Below are positions 1-4,593 of a stretch of 9,463 bases of DNA, in pieces; position 1 is the first letter of the stretch; each line of letters starts with the position of its first letter. This DNA is from Dermatophilaceae bacterium. Lineage in GTDB: Bacteria > Actinomycetota > Actinomycetes > Actinomycetales > Dermatophilaceae. The notes beneath the pieces are model-generated. The model ran no database searches and was not told where the DNA came from. It saw only the letters and a list, made by a program, of their open reading frames with translations. Both the position numbers and the translations under genes were made by a program. The stretch lies in contig JABFXB010000245.1 in NCBI GenBank assembly GCA_013361975.1, forward strand, positions 1 to 9,463, read 5' to 3'.

Positions 1-965
1 GCGACGCCCGCACGCTCGACTTCTTCACGCGCCTGGGTTTCACGACAGAGGGGAGCGGGAGCCGCGCGGGCGGCCCGGACGGCCCGGACGGCCCGGACGG
101 CCCGGACGGCCGGACCATCCTGCGAAACGGCGAGGCGGTGGTCGTCCTCGACGCCCGTTCCGACCTCGAGCTGCGTCGCCCCGCTGCGGCCCAGCGGCCC
201 CACGTCGCGGCGATCTGCGTCCGCGGTGACGCCGAGTCGGACCTCCCCGCACGCGCCCAGTCGCTGCACTGGCCGGTCGTCGAGGCCATGGACGGCGGCC
301 GGCGCGTCCGGGCCACCCGCAGCCCGGCCGGCGTCGAGGTCCACCTCGACGGCCCCCCGCTCGACCGCACGGCCGACGCATCGTCGGACGCACCGTCCGA
401 CAGTGGTGGCTGGGGCGCGCTCGACCACATCGGCTTCGCCATCGACACCGACCGCTCGGACGCGGAGGTCTCCTTCCACCGCACGCTGCTCGGCCTGCGG
501 CCCGGCCCGGTCAGCGAGTTCATGGACCCCGCCGGACGACTGCGCAGCCGCGTCCTCCAGCCCGACGTCGGCTCGCTCAGGGTGGTGCTCAACATCGCGG
601 TGCGCGCCCCCGGGGTGCCGACGTGGACCGGGGTCAACCAGCTGGCGTACGCGTGCACCGACCTGCTCGAGCGCGCCGAGGCCCTCTGCCGGGCGGGCGC
701 GCCGCTCATGCCCGTGCCCGCCGCCTACTACGACGACCTCGCGGCGCGACTCGACCCCGCACCGGGGCTGCTCGCTCGCCTGCGCCGCCTCGGAGTGCTC
801 TACGACCGCGACGAGGAGGGCGGCGAGCTCTTCCACCTCTACACCCCGCTCGTCGCCGGGCGCTTCTACCTCGAGCTGCTCGAGCGGCGCGGTGGCTACC
901 GGGGCTTCGGCGCGGCCAACACGCCGGTGCGTCTCGCCTCCCAGGCGGCGACTCCCTGGCTGTGA
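1..965 (+). CDS. HPPD-like VOC protein (3-dehydroshikimate dehydratase C-terminal type), 5' partial
   Basis: The frame is open from the left edge, so the true start lies outside the window. Reading from base 3, it begins inside a VOC repeat (LDFFTRLGF) and continues into a second VOC module that starts near LDHIGF (about 420). The C-terminal block YYDDLAARLDP, LGVLYDRDEEGGELFHLYT and ERRGGYRGFGAANTPVRLASQ matches my recollection of the HPPD-like half of bacterial QuiC-type 3-dehydroshikimate dehydratases, in which it follows a sugar-isomerase TIM barrel. Those enzymes convert 3-dehydroshikimate to protocatechuate, and their metal sits in the second module. Visible here are the first ligand His (426-428) and the last ligand Glu (873-875), but the middle His is replaced by Gln (639-641). 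A run of GPD repeats (72-107) interrupts the first module. A hairpin follows the TGA. A 4-hydroxyphenylpyruvate dioxygenase proper is less likely, given the YYDDLAAR/LYDRD block. The exact substrate is inferred. Confidence 0.72.
   Translation, partial: DARTLDFFTRLGFTTEGSGSRAGGPDGPDGPDGPDGRTILRNGEAVVVLDARSDLELRRPAAAQRPHVAAICVRGDAESDLPARAQSLHWPVVEAMDGGRRVRATRSPAGVEVHLDGPPLDRTADASSDAPSDSGGWGALDHIGFAIDTDRSDAEVSFHRTLLGLRPGPVSEFMDPAGRLRSRVLQPDVGSLRVVLNIAVRAPGVPTWTGVNQLAYACTDLLERAEALCRAGAPLMPVPAAYYDDLAARLDPAPGLLARLRRLGVLYDRDEEGGELFHLYTPLVAGRFYLELLERRGGYRGFGAANTPVRLASQAATPWL
72..107 (+). repeat. 9-bp tandem repeat, four perfect copies, encoding (Gly-Pro-Asp)4
   Basis: The unit GGCCCGGAC occurs four times without a mismatch at 72-80, 81-89, 90-98 and 99-107, and a degraded fifth unit follows. 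The unit is a multiple of three, so copy-number change would keep the frame and only lengthen or shorten a Gly-Pro-Asp loop in the first VOC module. Confidence 0.9.
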
Positions 966-1016
966 CAGAGGCAGCGACGGGGGCTGTGAGCACGACTGTG
1001 AGGACGGCTGGGAGGG

Positions 1017-1043
1017 CGGCCCAGGTGTCCGTCGGCTGGGCCG
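1017..1043 (+). terminator. Stem-loop after the VOC gene
   Basis: CGGCCCAG (1017-1024) pairs perfectly with CTGGGCCG (1036-1043) across an 11-nt loop. It lies about 50 nt past the VOC stop codon and just before the bfd promoter. No T tract follows, as is common in GC-rich actinobacteria. The terminator role is inferred. Confidence 0.45.
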
Positions 1044-1046
1044 GAC

Positions 1047-1075
1047 TCGACACGGGTTGAGGTAAGCCTTACCTT
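1047..1075 (+). promoter_or_regulatory. Probable sigma-A promoter of bfd-bfr, giving a leaderless transcript
   Basis: A -35-like TCGACA (1047-1052, five of six matches to TTGACA) is separated by exactly 17 nt from a -10-like TACCTT (1070-1075, TAnnnT). A start site six or seven nt downstream falls on the bfd GTG at 1082. No Shine-Dalgarno sequence sits at a workable distance from that GTG. Together these suggest a leaderless mRNA. Confidence 0.6.
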
Positions 1076-1076
1076 A
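1058..1076 (+). promoter_or_regulatory. DtxR/IdeR-type iron box upstream of bfd
   Basis: TGAGGTAAGCCTTACCTTA matches the consensus TTAGGTTAGGCTAACCTAA at 14 of 19 positions by eye. Its core is a perfect inverted repeat, AGGTAAG-C-CTTACCT (1060-1074). It covers part of the spacer and the whole proposed -10, the usual position for Fe2+-dependent repression. Which DtxR paralogue binds is unknown. Confidence 0.8.
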
Positions 1077-1081
1077 GCGAT

Positions 1082-1288
1082 GTGATCATCTGTCAGTGCG
1101 CGGCCGTGAGCGACGGCGACGTCGTGCGCGCCGTCGAAGCGGGAGCCCACAACCTCTCGTACGTCTGCCAGACGACCGGTGCCGGCCAGGACTGTGGCTC
1201 GTGCGTCTTCTCTGTGCGGCGGGTCATCTGCCAGCATGAGGGCACTCAGCGCGACACATTCCTGGAGGTAGAAGGTGCAGCCAGCTAG
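1082..1288 (+). CDS. bfd: Bacterioferritin-associated ferredoxin, [2Fe-2S]
   Basis: This 68-aa protein has the Bfd cysteine pattern: Cys4-x-Cys6 near the N terminus, then Cys38-x-x-Cys41. The spacing is the same as in E. coli Bfd (4, 6, 38, 41), so it should bind one [2Fe-2S] cluster. Cys29 is an extra cysteine. In characterised systems Bfd docks on bacterioferritin and passes electrons through its haem to release stored iron as Fe2+. The partner is next door: bfr starts 14 nt before the bfd stop. The start is GTG 1082; the ATG two bases earlier (1080) runs straight into TGA. There is no Shine-Dalgarno sequence, and an iron box and promoter end just before the start, so translation is probably leaderless and expression raised under iron limitation. 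Identification is firm; regulation is inferred. Confidence 0.92.
   Translation: MIICQCAAVSDGDVVRAVEAGAHNLSYVCQTTGAGQDCGSCVFSVRRVICQHEGTQRDTFLEVEGAAS
1264..1268 (+). promoter_or_regulatory. Shine-Dalgarno for bfr, inside bfd
   Basis: GGAGG lies 6 nt before GTG 1275. It supports that start, even though the start falls inside the last codons of bfd, and it gives bfr its own ribosome entry on the shared mRNA. Confidence 0.75.
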
Positions 1289-1763
1289 CCCCCGCGTCAC
1301 GGAGCTCCTCAACGACGCCCTGACCTTCGAGCTGACGGTCACGAACACGTACTTCCTGCACGCCCGCATGCTCGACAACTGGGGGTTCCCCAAGCTCGGC
1401 AAGGTCTTCTACGACCTCTCGATCGACGAGATGCGCGACGCGGACGACCTGATCAACCGCATCCTCATGTTCGACGGTCACCCCAACGTCCAGAAGCTCG
1501 GCGCCATCCACATCGGCGAGACGCCCGAGGAGATGCTGACGCTCGGCCTCGAGAGCGAGAAGGCGGCCGTGGCGCAGTTCAACGCATCGGCCAAGGAGTG
1601 CCACGAGCTCGGTGACCACGGCACGGCCAGCGTCTTCGAGGAGATGGTGCGCGACGAGGAGCGCCACGCCGACTGGTTCGAGACGCAGGTCGACGCCATC
1701 GGCAGGCTGGGCGCAGCGGCCTACCTGTCGCAGCACCTGACGGCGGGCGAGGGGCCGAAGTAG
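1275..1763 (+). CDS. bfr: Bacterioferritin with an altered ferroxidase site
   Basis: The 162-aa length and four-helix ferritin fold are normal for bacterioferritin, which forms a 24-subunit haem-containing shell that oxidises Fe2+ and stores it as ferric mineral. Against E. coli Bfr the whole sequence aligns with a constant +1 offset. Glu19, Glu52, Glu95, Glu128 and His131 match ferroxidase ligands 18, 51, 94, 127 and 130, and Met53 matches haem ligand Met52. The sixth ligand, His54, is Asp55 here (motif DEMRDAD instead of the usual EMxHA). YFLHARM, NWGF and RDEERHADW are classic Bfr stretches. GTG 1275 is preceded by GGAGG and overlaps bfd by 14 nt, so the two are almost certainly one operon under the upstream iron box. 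A stem-loop follows. The family call is firm; the effect of Asp55 is unknown. Confidence 0.93.
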   Translation: MQPASPRVTELLNDALTFELTVTNTYFLHARMLDNWGFPKLGKVFYDLSIDEMRDADDLINRILMFDGHPNVQKLGAIHIGETPEEMLTLGLESEKAAVAQFNASAKECHELGDHGTASVFEEMVRDEERHADWFETQVDAIGRLGAAAYLSQHLTAGEGPK

Positions 1764-1772
1764 GCAACACGC

Positions 1773-1801
1773 CCACAACCGCCTCCACCACGCGGTTGTG
1801 G
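1773..1801 (+). terminator. Stem-loop after bfr
   Basis: CCACAACCGC (1773-1782) and GCGGTTGTGG (1792-1801) form a perfect 10-bp stem with a 9-nt loop, starting 9 nt after the bfr stop codon. There is no T tract. It is the best candidate terminator of bfd-bfr. Confidence 0.6.
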
Positions 1802-1834
1802 CCCGGCCCCCTGCGCCCCTCCACGAACGCCTGG

Positions 1835-1866
1835 GGCCGGGCTGACCGCGGGGATCGAGCCCGGCC
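1835..1866. repeat. Second stem-loop between bfr and luxR
   Basis: GGCCGGGCT (1835-1843) is perfectly complementary to AGCCCGGCC (1858-1866), giving a 9-bp GC-rich stem with a 14-nt loop. It may be a back-up terminator or simply reflect base composition. Confidence 0.35.
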
Positions 1867-2095
1867 GGGATCATCGGCGGCGCCAGGTCCCCTGCGCCGG
1901 ACGCCGTGGTCGCTCCCCCGGAAGCGAACCGCGTGACCCACCGGCCGGTTGTCGAAGCCCTGCGGAGCCGCTCGACCGGCACGGCAAGCATCACCGATCC
2001 CCTCGCGGCGGAGCATCAGCCGGCGGCGGAATGAGGGGGTCCGCCTTGGGTGGATGTTTGCTTCTCGAATCGTCGGCGGCAAGCGTCGCGCGGGC

Positions 2096-2101
2096 TAGCC
2101 T
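2096..2101 (+). promoter_or_regulatory. Probable -10 element of the LuxR-type gene
   Basis: TAGCCT fits TAnnnT and lies seven nt before GTG 2109, the arrangement seen at leaderless actinobacterial genes. No convincing -35 is visible 16-18 nt upstream. No Shine-Dalgarno sequence precedes the GTG. Confidence 0.45.
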
Positions 2102-2108
2102 TGGGTCC

Positions 2109-3110
2109 GTGCCGCTGAGCGATCCCGTCGTGCGCGCCCTGCGCCATGCCGACCAGAAGATGCACGAGGTGGAGCGCGGTGACGTCTTCAGCGTCTACGA
2201 CGCCTGCCGCGCTGCGGTCTCCGCCATCGCCCCGGTCGACGACTTCTACATCGCGCTCGTCAAGGACCGCGACCGCCGCATCTCCTACCCGTACCTGTTC
2301 AGCAACGGGCGCTACCTCGAGACCGGCAGCCTCACCTACGGCCCCGGCGGGGTGGTTGCCTGGATCGCCGCGTCGCACAAGCCCTACCGCTACCGCGACG
2401 ACGACGGCGCGCTGCTCAACCGTGGCGTCCGGTTCGGCGACGACGAGCTGTCCGCCGACGCCGCGGTGGTGCCGATGATCGGCGAGGACGGCCTCGTCGG
2501 CATCATCGGTGCGCTGAGCGACACGCCCGGCGTGTTCACCGACGAGGTCGTCACCGCGATGACCTGGCTCGCCGGCGTCGTGCTCGACCGCGTCCAGGCC
2601 GCCGATCCCGGCCGACGTCTCGACCTCAGCCTCGTCTACCCCGAGCTCGAGGACGACGGGCGGGCCGGGGCGCTGCTGGCCGTCAACCGCACGTCCGCCG
2701 CACTGACCGGGATGGCTGCTGAGATCGACGGGCTGCGCGAGCGCCTCGACGAGCTGGCGCAGGAGGGCTCGCTCGACGACCGGCTCGCGGCGCTGAGCCG
2801 TCGCTGCTTCGAGGTGCAGGCGGCCATCATCACGAGGGTCGGCCAGCACGCCTCCGTCGACGGGCACGCCGACTCGCGGCCGGACCCGCTCGAGGGTCTC
2901 TCGCCGCGCGAGCGCGACGTCGTCGCCCTGGTCACGAGCCGCACCGGCGACCCGGGCAACGCCGGCATCGCCCGGGCGCTCGACATCGGCACCGCCACGG
3001 TGAAGACGCACGTCTCGTCGGCGCTGGGCAAGCTGGGGCTGCAGCACCGCAGCGAGCTGCGCTGGCTCGTCCACGGCGGTCCGGGACCCGCCGACCTGCC
3101 GGAGGACTGA
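2109..3110 (+). CDS. GAF-domain LuxR-family transcriptional regulator
   Basis: With the GTG start at 2109 the protein is 333 aa. Residues about 10-165 look like a GAF sensor domain (FYIALVKDRDRRISYPYLF, VVPMIGEDGLVGIIGALS). A helical linker follows (about 190-245), and residues 261-321 form a LuxR-type helix-turn-helix (LSPRERDVVALV, TATVKTHVSSALGKLGL). The HTH has a few extra residues (SRTGDPGN) before its second helix compared with the usual spacing. No receiver-domain phosphorylation site is seen, so the input is probably a small ligand or redox signal read by GAF; the ligand cannot be told. An in-frame ATG at 2031 would add 26 residues with no domain content, whereas GTG 2109 sits seven nt after a TAnnnT box. 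The gene has its own promoter and converges with the anti-sigma gene. Its targets are unknown. Confidence 0.85.
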   Translation: MPLSDPVVRALRHADQKMHEVERGDVFSVYDACRAAVSAIAPVDDFYIALVKDRDRRISYPYLFSNGRYLETGSLTYGPGGVVAWIAASHKPYRYRDDDGALLNRGVRFGDDELSADAAVVPMIGEDGLVGIIGALSDTPGVFTDEVVTAMTWLAGVVLDRVQAADPGRRLDLSLVYPELEDDGRAGALLAVNRTSAALTGMAAEIDGLRERLDELAQEGSLDDRLAALSRRCFEVQAAIITRVGQHASVDGHADSRPDPLEGLSPRERDVVALVTSRTGDPGNAGIARALDIGTATVKTHVSSALGKLGLQHRSELRWLVHGGPGPADLPED

Positions 3111-3126
3111 GCCGACCGCACACCCT

Positions 3127-3200
3127 GGCCGTATGCCGTCCCGCCGGCCGTATGCCGTCCCGCGGGGTGGCGCGGAGCCCGCGCGGCGGCATACGGCCGG
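3127..3200. repeat. Direct plus inverted repeat element (GTATGCCG family) between convergent genes
   Basis: GGCCGTATGCCGTCCCGC occurs twice, at 3127-3144 and 3146-3163. The second copy's CCGGCCGTATGCCG (3144-3157) is perfectly complementary to CGGCATACGGCCGG (3187-3200). The stem resumes after a 2-nt bulge (CCGCG 3160-3164 with CGCGG 3182-3186). The first copy could pair with the same right arm through 12 bases. Lying between two convergent stop codons (3110 and 3207), it probably acts as a bidirectional terminator. Confidence 0.8.
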
Positions 3201-3206
3201 GTGTCG

Positions 3207-3446
3207 TCAGATGGTGCCCGAGCGCAGGAGGTCCAGGAGCGAGCGGGCCTCGTCGGCGCAGGCCGTGCAGCCCTGCAGGTGGTGCTCCATGGCGGGGTCG
3301 CGGTGGTGCGGATCGGCGAGGAGCGCCTCGACGTGGACGTCCATGCGCTCGAAGCACTCGTCGCACGACAGCCACGGCGTCGTGTCGACGAGCAGCGCGC
3401 CGACGGCTCGCGGCGTGAGTGGCGGACGGGGTCGGGGAGTGGTCAT
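3207..3446 (-). CDS. Soluble zinc-finger anti-sigma factor (zf-HC2/ZAS-like)
   Basis: This is a 79-aa protein with a CxxC pair (Cys28, Cys31) and a His56-x3-Cys60-x2-Cys63 motif, the signature of zinc-binding anti-sigma factors. Such proteins bind and silence an ECF sigma factor until a signal, often thiol oxidation or a partner protein, releases it. There is no transmembrane helix, so it is cytoplasmic, in the manner of RsrA-type rather than membrane-anchored anti-sigmas. Its ATG overlaps the sigma gene's TGA (ATGA) and has a GGAGG 6 nt upstream (3453-3457), giving coupled, near-stoichiometric expression with its likely partner. It ends next to the repeat hairpin at 3127-3200. The role is well supported by motif and context; redox sensing is inferred from the cysteines only. 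Confidence 0.82.
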   Translation of the reverse strand: MTTPRPRPPLTPRAVGALLVDTTPWLSCDECFERMDVHVEALLADPHHRDPAMEHHLQGCTACADEARSLLDLLRSGTI

Positions 3447-4156
3447 CGGGCGCCTCCGGTCGGGGCAAGGTAGCCGCGGGCCGTCAGCTCGGCGCGGAGC
3501 CGGCGGCGGGCCTCGTGCAGAGTCTTGTAGAGCGCACCACGGTTGGTGCCGAGCCGCTCGGCGAGCACGTCGATCGGCACCTCGTCGACGAGCAGGGCCA
3601 CGGCGATGCGGCGCTGGTAGGGCGTGAGCACGGTGGCCATCGCCCGGGCGACCGCGTTCGCGAGGTCGGCACCCTCGGCGGAGCGCTCGGCGTCGTCGTG
3701 GTCGGCGGCGGGGATCGTGCCGAGGTCGAGGTCGCGCAGCTCGACCTCGCGACGGCGCCACTGGAGGCGACGCACGTCGGAGGACGCCTGCAGGATGGCG
3801 AACTTGAAGGCCCACGTCGTGAACCGGCTGCGGCCCTCGAAGGTGTGCAGCTTCGCGAGGAGTGCGGTCATGGCCTCGTCGGCGGCCTGCTGCACGATGA
3901 CCTCGACCGAGGCGGGCGAGTCGTCGGGAAGGGCGGAGCGCATGCGCCAGACCTGGTGGGCGGCCGCCCGGACCATGAGCTGGTGCAGCAGGCGCAGCGC
4001 GTGCTGCTGCTCCGGGCCGGTAGTCGACAGCGCCACGACCCAGTCGGCGGGCTCGGCACGCCTCGACCCGGCGAGCCCGCCCGGCGGGGCCGGGCGGGTC
4101 GTCGTGCCCGGTCCGCTGCCGGGCGGGGGGAGGTCGTCCCGGCTCACGGCGGTCAC
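3443..4156 (-). CDS. ECF-family RNA polymerase sigma factor
   Basis: The protein is 237 aa from GTG 4156. Sigma region 2 covers about residues 50-132 (LHTFEGRSRFTTWAFKFA, then a basic DVRRLQWRRRE segment). Region 4 covers about 178-225 (LTPYQRRIAVALLVDEVP, LAERLGTNRGALYKTLHEAR) with a clear helix-turn-helix for -35 recognition. Regions 1 and 3 are absent, as in extracytoplasmic-function sigmas. The first ~40 residues are Pro/Gly-rich and probably disordered. The start is set by a GTGA overlap with the upstream 79-aa gene; GTG 4147 is an in-frame alternative. The stop overlaps the anti-sigma ATG, so the three genes form one tightly coupled operon. The signal and regulon are unknown; a GGAAC-N16-CGTC motif on the other strand upstream of the DoxX-like gene is the only visible candidate target. 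Confidence 0.9.
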   Translation of the reverse strand: MTAVSRDDLPPPGSGPGTTTRPAPPGGLAGSRRAEPADWVVALSTTGPEQQHALRLLHQLMVRAAAHQVWRMRSALPDDSPASVEVIVQQAADEAMTALLAKLHTFEGRSRFTTWAFKFAILQASSDVRRLQWRRREVELRDLDLGTIPAADHDDAERSAEGADLANAVARAMATVLTPYQRRIAVALLVDEVPIDVLAERLGTNRGALYKTLHEARRRLRAELTARGYLAPTGGAR

Positions 4157-4392
4157 CGGGACGACCAAGGGTCGTCGACGGGGGAGAGGATGCGGGCGGC
4201 GAGCTCCGGCGGGCAACCCGCGTCGACGAGCTGGAGCAGCGCGTGGAGGTCGACCCGTTGGCGCGCCAGCGTCTCGGCGAGGGCGGCCGGGAAGCCGGCC
4301 TCGCGCAGCCGGCACACGCGCCACGCGACGACGTCGAGGGGTGGGCCGGGGGAGAGGCACGGCGCCGCGTGTCTGGTCTGCTGGATGGTCAT
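4153..4392 (-). CDS. Small conserved-looking protein of unknown function, first gene of the sigma operon
   Basis: This is a 79-aa reading frame from ATG 4392. It overlaps the sigma-factor start by four bases (GTGA), and its codons end almost always in G or C, as expected for a real gene here. The predicted protein is largely helical: WRVCRLREAGFPAALAETLA, followed by VDLHALLQLVDAGCPPELAARIL. It has three cysteines (12, 27, 60), no signal peptide and no membrane segment. I recall similar short actinobacterial hypothetical proteins but no assigned function. The GAGG before the ATG is too close to be a good ribosome site, so the start is uncertain. Its position hints at a part in the sigma/anti-sigma circuit, but nothing in the sequence proves it. 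Confidence 0.66.
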   Translation of the reverse strand: MTIQQTRHAAPCLSPGPPLDVVAWRVCRLREAGFPAALAETLARQRVDLHALLQLVDAGCPPELAARILSPVDDPWSSR

Positions 4393-4419
4393 GCCTCGTT
4401 CGCTGACGGCGGCGCCCCG

Positions 4420-4485
4420 GGTCTTACCCGGGCGGCGCACCGGAACGCGCCCGGAGCCGAAACGTCCGCTACGAACGGTAAGACC
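4420..4485. repeat. Spaced inverted repeat GGTCTTACC / GGTAAGACC in the divergent intergenic region
   Basis: GGTCTTACC (4420-4428) and its exact reverse complement GGTAAGACC (4477-4485) are 48 nt apart and flank the ECF-type promoter motif. Each copy faces one of the two divergent transcription units. It could be an operator pair or chance. Confidence 0.5.
4442..4466 (+). promoter_or_regulatory. Candidate ECF-sigma promoter for the DoxX-like gene
   Basis: GGAAC (4442-4446), 16 nt and CGTC (4463-4466) match the common ECF promoter pattern of a GGAAC -35 and a CGTC -10. It points to the DoxX-like gene and would leave a 5' leader of about 120 nt. It stands about 290 nt from the start of the divergent sigma gene, so it may be a target of that sigma. 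Confidence 0.5.
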
Positions 4486-4551
4486 TGTGCCTGCTCGTGC
4501 CACCAACACGGTGCAAGCCTCCCACCGCTGCCTGCGCACGTCACGGGCCGC

Positions 4552-4566
4552 GTCCTCCGGGAGGAC
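4552..4566 (+). other. Small tight hairpin in the DoxX-like leader
   Basis: GTCCTC (4552-4557) pairs with GAGGAC (4561-4566) across a 3-nt loop, 17 nt before the GGAGG ribosome site. It may affect mRNA stability or translation; there is no direct evidence. Confidence 0.3.
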
Positions 4567-4593
4567 CGACCTGGAGACCACTTGGAGGTCAGC

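Larger units (their letters stand above)
1764..2108. other. Intergenic region between bfr and the LuxR-type gene
   Basis: This 345-nt stretch holds the post-bfr stem-loop, a second stem-loop (1835-1843 with 1858-1866) and, at its right end, the proposed -10 of the next gene. Open frames on both strands here lack recognisable protein features. I find no tRNA, riboswitch or iron box. Confidence 0.6.

Noticed and set aside
1080..1085. ATG at 1080 as the bfd start
   Set aside because: It is followed at once by TGA; GTG 1082 in the correct frame gives the full Bfd with canonical cysteine positions.
1224..1994. Minus-strand frame of 256 codons across bfr and the following gap
   Set aside because: Mostly the reverse of bfr; the part in the gap shows no protein-like features.
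1764..2108. tRNA or small RNA gene in the bfr-luxR gap
   Set aside because: Some tRNA-like strings occur, but no cloverleaf with anticodon and T-arms can be drawn; only two simple stem-loops are supported.
2016..3074. Long open frame on the minus strand opposite the LuxR-type gene
   Set aside because: It mirrors the GAF-LuxR coding sequence, has no recognisable domain and is rich in the V/D/E/R strings typical of antisense frames in GC-rich DNA.
3127..3200. CRISPR-like repeats
   Set aside because: Only two direct copies separated by one base, with no spacers and no cas genes.
4477..4485. GGTAAGACC as a third iron box
   Set aside because: It resembles a half-site (AGGTAAG) but lacks the second half at proper spacing, unlike the two 19-bp boxes at 1058 and 8903.
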